DNA of 11,251 nucleotides from Methanomassiliicoccaceae archaeon UBA113 (GTDB taxonomy: Archaea; Thermoplasmatota; Thermoplasmata; Methanomassiliicoccales; Methanomethylophilaceae), in the NCBI GenBank assembly GCA_002506175.1, contig DAXB01000072.1, forward strand, positions 18,932 to 30,182. Direction: 5' to 3'. The translations under genes and the position numbers were made by a program. This document shows, one piece after another, positions 1-6,117 of the stretch; positions within the stretch are counted from its first letter, which is position 1, and each line of letters begins with the position of its first letter. The notes beneath the pieces were generated by a model, which was given only the letters and a program-made list of their open reading frames with translations, was not told the origin of the DNA and made no database searches.

Positions 1-67
1 GCTTATCGCCGTAAGGCTTCCTGTCCCCGTACGACTTCTTCTCCCCATAGGGTTTCTTATCTCCGTA
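1..67 (-). repeat. 18-bp tandem repeat encoding YG(D/E)(K/R)K(P/S)
   Basis: Read on the minus strand, units start at 67, 49, 31 and 13, each opening with TAC or TAT GG. The copies differ mostly at third codon positions while the hexapeptide is kept. This suggests selection on the protein rather than a very recent DNA expansion. The array continues past the left end of the window. Confidence 0.75.
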
Positions 68-121
68 ACGTCCCTTGCGGTCTCTCGGCTTCCTATCGCC
101 GCCATCATCGTCATATGACAT
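1..121 (-). CDS. Lys/Arg-rich hexapeptide-repeat protein, N-terminal fragment
   Basis: Only the first 40 codons are in the window; the gene runs off the left end. The reading frame opens at ATG 121 with MSYDDDGG, followed by a basic stretch. From residue 19 it enters a tandem hexapeptide of the form Y-G-[DE]-[KR]-K-[PS], with three full copies and part of a fourth before the edge. Such charged, glycine/tyrosine-containing low-complexity segments are often disordered, RNA-binding extensions on helicases or RNA-modification proteins, but nothing here identifies the folded part. The start lies 16 nt after the stop of the 95-aa gene on the same strand, so the two are probably cotranscribed. Only a weak GGATTGAT-like ribosome site precedes the ATG. 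The reading frame is clear; the function is unknown. Confidence 0.7.
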   Translation of the reverse strand, partial: MSYDDDGGDRKPRDRKGRYGDKKPYGEKKSYGDRKPYGDK

Positions 122-137
122 AACAATCAATCCGAAC

Positions 138-425
138 TCAAAGATCGTCCACTACTCTGGACCATTCCAAAATCTGATCGAAATCCGGAAGGCTCTTGTA
201 CTCTGACGTCAAGAGAACCGTATCGCAGTAAGCTTGGATGTCATACAACTGTTTCTTCACATCCTCGCTGAAACATCCCTTCTCGTATGCTTCCTCGATG
301 TATCTGTCAAGAGGACCGATGATCGTCTTCACACCGCAGAATTTTCTCATCTTCATATCCATCTTAGAACGGAGCTGACTTGCGGTGCATACCGCTTTGG
401 GGCTGTTGGCAGGAATCTCTCCCAT
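138..425 (-). CDS. hypothetical protein, 95 aa
   Basis: I do not recognise a family. The protein is predicted soluble, with an N-terminal part rich in Lys, Arg and Met and a C-terminal half that looks helical and acidic (DRYIEEAYEKGCFSEDVKKQ around residues 40-59). Four cysteines (residues 13, 30, 51, 67) are scattered and do not form a CxxC motif. It is supported by the T/A-rich boxes upstream of ATG 425, and by a short 16-nt gap to a second gene on the same strand, which suggests a two-gene unit. The opposite strand is open across its 5' part, but that translation looks like noise, so I assign this region to the minus strand. Start codons at Met22, Met24 or Met26 are possible alternatives. 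Confidence 0.6.
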   Translation of the reverse strand: MGEIPANSPKAVCTASQLRSKMDMKMRKFCGVKTIIGPLDRYIEEAYEKGCFSEDVKKQLYDIQAYCDTVLLTSEYKSLPDFDQILEWSRVVDDL

Positions 426-521
426 GGAAATCTCTCTCGACGGCTATTATTTCCTACCTATAAAAAAACGGTACAGGACTGGAAGCAAGAGTATAAACGC
501 ATAGAGGCCGCTTACTCAGAC
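426..521. promoter_or_regulatory. divergent promoter region (95-aa gene / zinc-ribbon gene)
   Basis: The 96 bp between two divergent starts hold several T/A-rich boxes. On the plus strand GTATAAAC at 491-498 sits 31 nt from ATG 522 (first base to first base), the spacing expected of a leaderless archaeal transcript. A stronger run, TATAAAAAAA at 459-468, could serve an alternative plus-strand start with a leader of about 35 nt. On the minus strand, AAATAATA at 452-445 would give a leaderless transcript for ATG 425, while TTTATAGG at 463-456 would give a leader of about 10 nt. Confidence 0.55.
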
Positions 522-1001
522 ATGGGGCTTTTCTCCAAGAAGACAGAGGTTCCTGTCGAAGGGAACGAACTATACACAGACAGAAGATTCAACACATTCT
601 GGATGCTCGGAATAAGCCCTTTTGCGGAACAGACCGAAGAGGAGTTCGAGAAAGCGATGGATACGGAGATCAGGAAGATCTCACGTGTTCTGAGCACCAA
701 TCCCGTCGACATGGTGAAGGTGAAGACCGAACAGAAGCTGGAGAAACTCAACTATGTGAAGGGGAACAAATCTGCGATCGAGAAAGACAGAGATCAGGCC
801 GTCCTGATGTTCAACGAGGACATGGTCAGAAGCATCGGAACCATAAGCACCGATCCTGAACAGATCAAATCCGCTATTTTGAGGACCGGATGGAAAGACG
901 GGATGAACGTCCTCTCCGTAGATGGCATGCCCCAATGCAGGGAATGCGGTTACATCAACCGTGAAACCAAAAAATGCATCAAATGCGGAAAGAGACTCTG
1001 A
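522..1001 (+). CDS. small protein with C-terminal zinc ribbon, 159 aa
   Basis: I do not recognise a named family. The C-terminus has a treble CxxC-type zinc ribbon: C139-x2-C142, then C152-x2-C155, nine residues between the pairs, ending in KCGKRL. The preceding 135 residues are predicted mostly helical and charged, with no membrane segment. The frame is open back to 234, but I start at ATG 522 (MGLFSKK...). The upstream extension lies opposite the 95-aa gene and reads as unstructured Leu/His/Arg-rich sequence. A TATA-like box also sits the right distance before ATG 522. The gene converges with the TPR gene: the two stops are separated by 3 nt. A role as a zinc-stabilised adaptor or nucleic-acid-binding protein is a guess. 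Confidence 0.75.
   Translation: MGLFSKKTEVPVEGNELYTDRRFNTFWMLGISPFAEQTEEEFEKAMDTEIRKISRVLSTNPVDMVKVKTEQKLEKLNYVKGNKSAIEKDRDQAVLMFNEDMVRSIGTISTDPEQIKSAILRTGWKDGMNVLSVDGMPQCRECGYINRETKKCIKCGKRL
969..974 (-). terminator. T6 tract downstream of the TPR gene
   Basis: On the minus strand six consecutive Ts occur about 31 nt past the TPR stop codon, inside the last codons of the convergent zinc-ribbon gene (Lys-Lys codons). Archaeal RNA polymerase can terminate at U-tracts without a hairpin, so this is a plausible terminator. There is no other T-run between the two convergent genes. Confidence 0.35.
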
Positions 1002-1004
1002 CGC

Positions 1005-1631
1005 TCATCTCTTGAGGAATCCGAACCTCTTCTGCTTCAGATTCCCATCCTTGTCGAACTTCTCCTTTATGAGGCGATCGTACGCCTTCTTGACCTGGGC
1101 GTCGTTTGGCTTGAGCTCCATGAGGATTTCCAACTGCCTCTTGGCCTTCGGATAGTCCTTTATATCGTTCAGGAGAAGGATGCAATAGTTCTGACGGATG
1201 TCTGGATTCCTCGGGGCGAGCTCCAGCGCTTTCTCGTAGTATAAAGCCGCCTTCTCGAAATCGACTATCTGGTTCCTGAGGAATCTTGCATACGTGTGAT
1301 AGATCTCGGAGGACTGCTTGAGATCGATGAGTCTCTGGAAGAGTGCATCGGTCTCATCGTTGTACTTCTTGAACTTGGACATGACCGTGACCTTGGCCAG
1401 AAGCGCATCCGTGTATTCCGGGTCCAGATCGAGGATGATATCCAGCTGCATCAAACCGTATTCGACGTCCTTTTTCCCGTATACGACGTATTGGGCGAGA
1501 TGGAGCCTTGCCTTGAGGTTGTGCGGATCGGTTACAAGATAGTCCTCCAAGGTGTCGACCGCACCCTGTACGTTTCCAGACTCGTACTGCCTCTTTGCCT
1601 TGCTGCATGCCCCATACTCCGGTTCCACCAT
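1005..1631 (-). CDS. tetratricopeptide-repeat (TPR) protein, 208 aa
   Basis: This is a helical-repeat scaffold protein, probably cytoplasmic, likely used for protein-protein contacts; no catalytic domain is present. About five degenerate 34-residue TPR units can be laid out at residues 10-38, 39-72, 73-105, 106-142 and 143-176. The clearest is AALYYEKALELAPRNPDIRQ around residues 128-147, with the classic A-x3-Y-x2-A-L-x4-P pattern. The tail (residues 177-208) is strongly basic and ends FGFLKR. The start is ATG 1631 (MVEPEYGA). The frame stays open upstream to 1778, but that stretch runs through the divergent promoter and into the exchanger gene. A box CTTTTATC at 1669-1662 precedes it. Cellular partner unknown. 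Confidence 0.85.
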   Translation of the reverse strand: MVEPEYGACSKAKRQYESGNVQGAVDTLEDYLVTDPHNLKARLHLAQYVVYGKKDVEYGLMQLDIILDLDPEYTDALLAKVTVMSKFKKYNDETDALFQRLIDLKQSSEIYHTYARFLRNQIVDFEKAALYYEKALELAPRNPDIRQNYCILLLNDIKDYPKAKRQLEILMELKPNDAQVKKAYDRLIKEKFDKDGNLKQKRFGFLKR

Positions 1632-1737
1632 ACGTATCGGTCGATGGATGTCGTTACCGAGATAAAAGAGAGCGCCCGGCCCAAGACATCTTGGAGCTTC
1701 CGTTAGATGCTTTAAGCAGAACATCCTATGACGCTTC
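1632..1737. promoter_or_regulatory. divergent promoter region (TPR gene / exchanger)
   Basis: On the minus strand, CTTTTATC at 1669-1662 lies 38 nt before ATG 1631, giving a short leader of roughly 7-8 nt. On the plus strand, GCTTTAAG at 1709-1716 lies 29 nt before ATG 1738, consistent with a leaderless transcript, though this box is weak. No Shine-Dalgarno sequence precedes either start, which fits leaderless or near-leaderless initiation. Confidence 0.5.
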
Positions 1738-2694
1738 ATGGATTGGGTGCTCCTTGGTATTCCTGCAGGAATCGTCATGCTCTATTTCGGATCGGATTGG
1801 CTTGTCAAAGGCGCCAAGGACCTGGCCCTACACTACAAGGTATCGCCGTTCATCATCGGACTGACGATACTGGCGTTCGGCTCATCCGCCCCGGAGGTCA
1901 TCACATCCGTGGTCAGTACCGATACCCCCGATATTATAATAGGAAACGTAGTAGGAAGCAACATAGCCAACGTTGGTCTTGCATTGGGACTGGCGGCGAT
2001 GATATCACCTATCGTGTGCAGGTTCGCACCTATCAGGATAGAAATGTGCGCCATGATGGCGTCTGTTGTCATGATGCTGATCCTGGGATTCGGTGGATTC
2101 GCCAGGATTGAATCAGTCTTCCTCGTCATCTGTCTCCTCGTTTTCCTGTATGTCGTCTGGAGAGTGAAATCCAAGAACAAGGATACACAGGAGTCCTATG
2201 CATCCGAAGTGAAAACGGAAAAGAAAACGTACAGCATCCCAGTGTGTATCGCGGCCATAATCGCAGGCCTCGTCTTGCTGTATTTCGGGGCACGCTTCTT
2301 CGTTGACGGATCCGTATCACTCGCCCACATGCTCGGAGTATCAGAACTGCTGATCGGACTTATCGTGGTGGCTATCGGAACATCCCTTCCGGAGCTATGC
2401 ATCAGTGTTCTTGCCTCCTTCAAAGGCGAGAACGACATGGCGGTGGCCAATATTGTCGGCTCCACGATCTTCAACTGCTTCTTCGTACTCGGTGTCGGCG
2501 GGTTGTTGGTTGACATACCCGTGTCAGATGCCACACTGTACTTCCACATACCGGTCATGATAGCCATCAGTTTGTTGCTGTTCCTCATGGTCAGATTCAA
2601 CAACGGAATCGGAAGGAAGAGCGATGCGGTTCTAATTCTGTCATACATCGTGTACCTAATCGTACTGGTGATGTATCCAGAGCTGTCCATGTGA
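1738..2694 (+). CDS. Na+/Ca2+ exchanger-family (CaCA, YrbG-like) membrane protein, 318 aa
   Basis: This is an antiporter of the calcium/cation exchanger superfamily, expected to move Ca2+ (or another cation) across the cytoplasmic membrane against Na+ or H+. It shows the family's two inverted alpha repeats. Alpha-1 has GSSAPE at residues 48-53 and GNVVGSNIAN at 69-78. Alpha-2 has GTSLPE at 214-219 and ANIVGSTIFN at 237-246. The acidic residues E53 and E219 match the cation-binding glutamates of known structures. Roughly ten hydrophobic segments surround a charged, presumably cytosolic loop at about residues 143-165. The length is normal for short prokaryotic members. The spacer after the first GxSxPE motif is TDTPD rather than the usual charged Gly/Glu/Asp stretch. 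The transported ion cannot be read from sequence. Confidence 0.92.
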   Translation: MDWVLLGIPAGIVMLYFGSDWLVKGAKDLALHYKVSPFIIGLTILAFGSSAPEVITSVVSTDTPDIIIGNVVGSNIANVGLALGLAAMISPIVCRFAPIRIEMCAMMASVVMMLILGFGGFARIESVFLVICLLVFLYVVWRVKSKNKDTQESYASEVKTEKKTYSIPVCIAAIIAGLVLLYFGARFFVDGSVSLAHMLGVSELLIGLIVVAIGTSLPELCISVLASFKGENDMAVANIVGSTIFNCFFVLGVGGLLVDIPVSDATLYFHIPVMIAISLLLFLMVRFNNGIGRKSDAVLILSYIVYLIVLVMYPELSM

Positions 2695-2700
2695 CATCAG

Positions 2701-2743
2701 AAATCACGCCTCCGTACGTCGATTGCAATCCAGCACGTGATTT
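2701..2743 (+). promoter_or_regulatory. palindrome-rich operator candidate overlapping the HMGR TATA box
   Basis: A perfect 8-bp inverted repeat has AAATCACG at 2701-2708 and CGTGATTT at 2736-2743. Between the arms lie the palindromes CGTACG (2713-2718) and GATTGCAATC (2721-2730, a perfect 10-bp palindrome), and CACGTG (2734-2739) abuts the right arm. The right arm runs into the TATA box that starts at 2741, so a bound dimer would block TBP. This is an inference from symmetry; the same sequence could also form a weak hairpin after the exchanger stop. Confidence 0.4.
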
Positions 2744-2748
2744 ATACT
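2741..2748 (+). promoter_or_regulatory. TATA box of HMG-CoA reductase
   Basis: TTTATACT begins 30 nt before ATG 2771 and is the best archaeal TATA match in the gap after the exchanger. With start sites about 26 nt after the box centre, transcription would begin at or within a few bases of the ATG. No Shine-Dalgarno sequence is present, which agrees. Confidence 0.6.
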
Positions 2749-2770
2749 AACTAGACAATCCGCAACCGAT

Positions 2771-3925
2771 ATGACGGACAGCACCGGACTTAAAAACCGC
2801 GGTAAGACCAAAGCGGATGTCGAAGACCGCCGCAAGGCAGCAGAGGAGTATACTGGAACGGAACTGAAGACCGTATCCAACTATGGATTCGATCCCGAAC
2901 TGGCATCCACCAACATCGAGAACATGATCGGTACCGTCCAGATACCTCTTGGATATGCAGGACCGATCAAGATAGAGGGGGACTGCGCATCCGGAGAATA
3001 CCTCGTACCGCTTGCAACCACCGAGGGTGCACTCGTTGCATCGATATCCAGAGGTATGTCCGTCATGAATGCTTCCGGAGGGGTGAGGACCACCGTGGTA
3101 TCAGATTTTATGACCAGAGCCCCCGTCCTCAAGGTGAACGGCATACAGCACGGAAAAGAAGTGTCATCGTGGATCGAAGCCCACATGGACGCTTTGAAGG
3201 AAACTGTGGCCGGAACCACCTCGCATGGAAAGCTCATCGGGATAGACATCTACCCTGATGGAAGGAGCCTGTATCTCAGATGCAAATTCGACACCGGAGA
3301 TGCCATGGGTATGAATATGGCCACGATAGCCGCAGAAGCGGTTTGCAGAAAGATAGAGGGGGCCACCGGAGCAGTCATGGTATCCGTTTCCGGGAACATG
3401 TGCTCCGACAAGAAGCCTGCCGCGATCAACATGATCACCGGAAGAGGGAAGGTCGTCCTAGCTGAATGCACAATACCCAAGGATGTCGTCGAGAACAAAC
3501 TCCACACAACGGCGTATGCCATTGCAGAAACGAATTACAGGAAGAACCTCGTAGGTAGCAGCATCGCGGGAACACTCGGAGCCAACGCCCATGCGGCCAA
3601 TATGGTTGCGGCCATCTACATAGCCACCGGTCAGGACCCGGCTCAGGTGGTCGGAGGCAGTATGACGCTCACCACATGCGAGAACATCGATGATGACCTA
3701 TACATCTGCGTCAGAATGCCTACAGTCGAGGTCGGAACAGTGGGGGGCGGGACCAAACTGCCCTGCCAGAGCGAGGCGCTCAATATGATGGGCTGCCTTG
3801 GACAGGGGAAAGCGAAGAAACTCGCGGAAATCGTCGCAGCCACCGTTCTTGCCGGAGAACTCTCCACACTGGCGGCCCAATCGGCCGGAGAATTGGGTAA
3901 AGCGCATCAGGCCCTCGGCAGATGA
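2771..3925 (+). CDS. hmgA: hydroxymethylglutaryl-CoA reductase (class I), 384 aa
   Basis: This enzyme reduces HMG-CoA to mevalonate with NADPH, the committed step of the mevalonate pathway that supplies isoprenoid chains for archaeal membrane lipids. It is cytosolic, with no membrane anchor. Catalytic residues are visible: E85 in TTEGALVAS, K214 in CSDKKPAAIN, D289 in ATGQDPAQ, and H379 in KAHQALGR near the C-terminus. Other family motifs are ENMIG (50-54), DAMGMNM (177-183), SGNMCSDKK (207-215) and GTVGGGT (322-328). The residues and motif wording match class I enzymes. At 384 residues it is compact but complete. It has its own promoter, and the next gene, pheT, also appears to have one, so the two may not be cotranscribed. 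Confidence 0.97.
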   Translation: MTDSTGLKNRGKTKADVEDRRKAAEEYTGTELKTVSNYGFDPELASTNIENMIGTVQIPLGYAGPIKIEGDCASGEYLVPLATTEGALVASISRGMSVMNASGGVRTTVVSDFMTRAPVLKVNGIQHGKEVSSWIEAHMDALKETVAGTTSHGKLIGIDIYPDGRSLYLRCKFDTGDAMGMNMATIAAEAVCRKIEGATGAVMVSVSGNMCSDKKPAAINMITGRGKVVLAECTIPKDVVENKLHTTAYAIAETNYRKNLVGSSIAGTLGANAHAANMVAAIYIATGQDPAQVVGGSMTLTTCENIDDDLYICVRMPTVEVGTVGGGTKLPCQSEALNMMGCLGQGKAKKLAEIVAATVLAGELSTLAAQSAGELGKAHQALGR

Positions 3926-3945
3926 TGCATACATTCGCGCGTACG

Positions 3946-3953
3946 TTTTATTA
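3946..3953 (+). promoter_or_regulatory. TATA box of pheT
   Basis: TTTTATTA begins 31 nt before ATG 3977, the same spacing as at the HMGR and zinc-ribbon genes. This supports both a separate promoter within the 51-nt gap after HMGR and the choice of ATG 3977 over the upstream in-frame GTG 3959. Confidence 0.55.
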
Positions 3954-3976
3954 ACGGGGTGGCCCATCGCGGTCTT

Positions 3977-5635
3977 ATGCCTGTTATAAACTTCAAGTAC
4001 AGCGACCTCTGCTCGGTCATGGGACAGAACGTCCCAATCGAGACACTCGCTGAAAGGATACCCATGATCGGTGCGGACATTGAACATGCCCAAGCCGGAG
4101 ACGACGACATGTCTGTTGAATTCTTCCCAGATCGCCCTGACCTCTACAGCGTCGAGGGAACGGCCAGAGGAATGAAAGCTTTCATGGGGTTCGAGACCGG
4201 GATGAAGAAATACGAAGTCTCGAAATCCGATATTGAGGTTTTCATAGACAAATCCGTGAACGAAATCAGACCGTTCTTCCTGTGCGGAGTGGTACGCAAT
4301 GTGGAGATCGATGAGAACATGCTCAAATCGATCATGGAAATGCAGGAGAAGCTCCACATCACCATCGGAAGGAAGAGAAAAAAGCTCGCCATCGGAATCC
4401 ATGACCTGGATAAAGTCAACGGACCGTTCACATACAGGCTCGCGGACCCCAAATCCGTTAGGTTCGTCCCCCTCGCCAAGACCGAAGAGATGGATATGGA
4501 AGAGATCCTGGTCAGGCACGAGAAAGGAAAGGATTACGCCCACCTACTCGAAGGATGCAAGCAGTACCCTATAATCCAGGACAAGGACGGAAACGTTCTA
4601 TCGTTCCCCCCTATCATCAACGGAGCACTCACCACGGTGACGACCTCCACCCGCAACCTCTTCATAGATGTTACCGGAAACGACCGCAAGGCCGTGAAAG
4701 GCGCATTGGATATAGTCTGCACCGCACTCGCAGAGCGCGGAGGAAAGATCGAGTCGGTCACGATGCACGCCGGGGACGTGGCGTTCCAGTCACCCGACCT
4801 CACACCCTCGGAATACAACATCTCCGCAGCGGAATGCAACAAGTACCTCGGTACAAACCTGACTCCGGCGGATATGGTAAAGGCCCTCGGAAAGATGGGT
4901 ATCGATGCGTCCGATAAGGGAGATACAGTATTCGCCACTGTGCCGTCCTACAGATTGGATATCATGCACAAGGTGGACATATTCGAGGATGTCGGTATCG
5001 GATACGGGTTCGAAAACTTCGGACACACATACAAGCTCAGCCAGACCATGGGCGGACTCGACCGTGTCAACGCATTCTCTGACACCGTCAGGGATGTCAT
5101 GCTCGGACTCGGATACACCGAAGTCATGACCCTGACACTCATCAACGATATCGAGGAGTATGAGAAATCCAAGCTCCCGTTCATCGACAACGTCAGAGTG
5201 CTCAATCCCGCTACAGAGGACATCACATGCCTCAGGACATATCTGATGCCCAGTCTCATGAAGATTCTGATCCACAATAAGCACCGCGACCTTCCCCAGA
5301 GGATTTTCGAGGTCGGAAACGTCGTAAGGGATGCGAAGACACAGGCCCACCTGTGTGCGATGTCTACCGCATCCAAAGTCTCCTTCACAGAGATCAAATC
5401 CCTCACAGAGAGCGTTCTCAGAGAGATGGGATGCGAATACGAGATCAAGCCCAGCGACATCAAGACCTTCGTTGACGGAAGGGGTGCGGAGCTGTTCTAC
5501 AACGGACAGCCTATCGGAATATTCGGAGAAATATCGCCCGAAGTGCTCGTAGGATATGAGATAACCCATCCCGTAGGCTTCGTGGAGATCGATCTCGGGC
5601 CCATCGTCGCCGGACACAAGGACACACTGTTCTGA
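3977..5635 (+). CDS. pheT: phenylalanyl-tRNA synthetase beta subunit, archaeal type, 552 aa
   Basis: This is the beta chain of the alpha2/beta2 enzyme that charges tRNA-Phe; the catalytic alpha subunit PheS is not in the window. Recognisable parts in order are an N-terminal segment (FFPDRPDLYSVEG, 49-61), a B3/4-type editing region at about 95-250 ending in the FIDVTGNDRKAVKGALDI segment (229-246), a B5 domain at about 270-345 with VPSYRLDIMHKVDIFEDVGIGYG, and the class II-like core at about 350-552. The length and lack of an N-terminal tRNA-binding OB-fold are normal for archaeal PheT. I use ATG 3977 (MPVINFKYSDL), because it matches the usual N-terminus and the TATA spacing. A peroxiredoxin follows after 9 nt, probably in the same transcript. 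Confidence 0.96.
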   Translation: MPVINFKYSDLCSVMGQNVPIETLAERIPMIGADIEHAQAGDDDMSVEFFPDRPDLYSVEGTARGMKAFMGFETGMKKYEVSKSDIEVFIDKSVNEIRPFFLCGVVRNVEIDENMLKSIMEMQEKLHITIGRKRKKLAIGIHDLDKVNGPFTYRLADPKSVRFVPLAKTEEMDMEEILVRHEKGKDYAHLLEGCKQYPIIQDKDGNVLSFPPIINGALTTVTTSTRNLFIDVTGNDRKAVKGALDIVCTALAERGGKIESVTMHAGDVAFQSPDLTPSEYNISAAECNKYLGTNLTPADMVKALGKMGIDASDKGDTVFATVPSYRLDIMHKVDIFEDVGIGYGFENFGHTYKLSQTMGGLDRVNAFSDTVRDVMLGLGYTEVMTLTLINDIEEYEKSKLPFIDNVRVLNPATEDITCLRTYLMPSLMKILIHNKHRDLPQRIFEVGNVVRDAKTQAHLCAMSTASKVSFTEIKSLTESVLREMGCEYEIKPSDIKTFVDGRGAELFYNGQPIGIFGEISPEVLVGYEITHPVGFVEIDLGPIVAGHKDTLF

Positions 5636-5641
5636 GCTGAT
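5634..5641 (+). promoter_or_regulatory. ribosome binding site of the peroxiredoxin gene
   Basis: GAGCTGAT overlaps the pheT stop codon and matches 7 of 8 bases of GAGGTGAT, the complement of the usual archaeal 16S 3' end. It lies 3 nt before ATG 5645. It supports that start and translation of this gene from the pheT transcript. Confidence 0.5.
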
Positions 5642-5644
5642 ATC

Positions 5645-6115
5645 ATGGAAGTCGGTGATAAGTTCCCCGAATTCATCCTGAAGGATGAGAACGGAGAGGA
5701 TTTTGACAGCAGAAACCTTGAGGGAATGCGTTACGTGATCTACTTCTATCCGAAGGACAACACCTCCGGATGCACCAGGGAGGCTCTCGCATTCACAGAG
5801 GAATTCCCTAGATTCATGATGAGGAACATACCTATCATCGGCGTCAGCAAAGATTCGTCTGCATCCCACAGGAAATTCGTGGATGCCCATGGACTTAAGG
5901 TCAAACTCCTCAGCGACCCCGATCACTCGCTTCTGGAACAAGCAGGGGCGTGGGGAACCAAGGTCATGTATGGCAAGGAGACCACCGGCACCATCCGTTC
6001 GACGTTCATAGTCGGGAAGGATGGGACCGTGGAAGCCGCCTGGAAGAACGTCAAGGTCGACGGACATGTGGAGAAAGTGCTTGAGAAGGCGCTCTCTCTC
6101 GCAAAAAAGAACTGA
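5645..6115 (+). CDS. PrxQ/BCP-type peroxiredoxin, single cysteine, 156 aa
   Basis: This is a thiol peroxidase that reduces hydrogen and organic peroxides in the cytosol. It has the thioredoxin-like peroxiredoxin fold with the P-x3-T-x2-C active site: P36, T40 and peroxidatic C43 in PKDNTSGC, and the supporting arginine R118 in TIRSTFIVG. PrxQ/BCP proteins normally read TPGCT and often carry a resolving cysteine five residues later. Here Pro is Ser41, the +5 position is Leu48, and C43 is the only cysteine in the protein. It should therefore work by a one-cysteine mechanism with an external thiol partner. The gene lies 9 nt after pheT, and converges with the FAD-protein gene with only 2 nt between stops. 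Confidence 0.93.
   Translation: MEVGDKFPEFILKDENGEDFDSRNLEGMRYVIYFYPKDNTSGCTREALAFTEEFPRFMMRNIPIIGVSKDSSASHRKFVDAHGLKVKLLSDPDHSLLEQAGAWGTKVMYGKETTGTIRSTFIVGKDGTVEAAWKNVKVDGHVEKVLEKALSLAKKN
6103..6108 (-). terminator. T6 tract downstream of the FAD-protein gene
   Basis: Read on the minus strand, six Ts occur about 10 nt past the FAD-protein stop, inside the final Lys codons of the convergent peroxiredoxin gene. It is the likely end of the SRP54-to-FAD-protein transcript by U-tract termination; there is no clear hairpin. Confidence 0.4.
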
Positions 6116-6117
6116 TT

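Noticed and set aside
234..521. 96-residue N-terminal extension of the zinc-ribbon protein
   Set aside because: It lies opposite the 95-aa gene and includes the divergent promoter; the translated stretch is unlike the rest of the protein.
1632..1778. 49-residue N-terminal extension of the TPR protein
   Set aside because: It would run through the divergent promoter and into the exchanger coding sequence; MVEPEYGA at 1631 is a natural start.
3959..3976. GTG 3959 as the start of pheT
   Set aside because: The six extra residues do not match the usual PheT N-terminus, and the TATA box would be too close to give a start site before this GTG.
3698..4543. 281-codon open frame on the minus strand, opposite hmgA and pheT
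   Set aside because: It crosses the hmgA-pheT boundary and promoter, and its protein has no family features.
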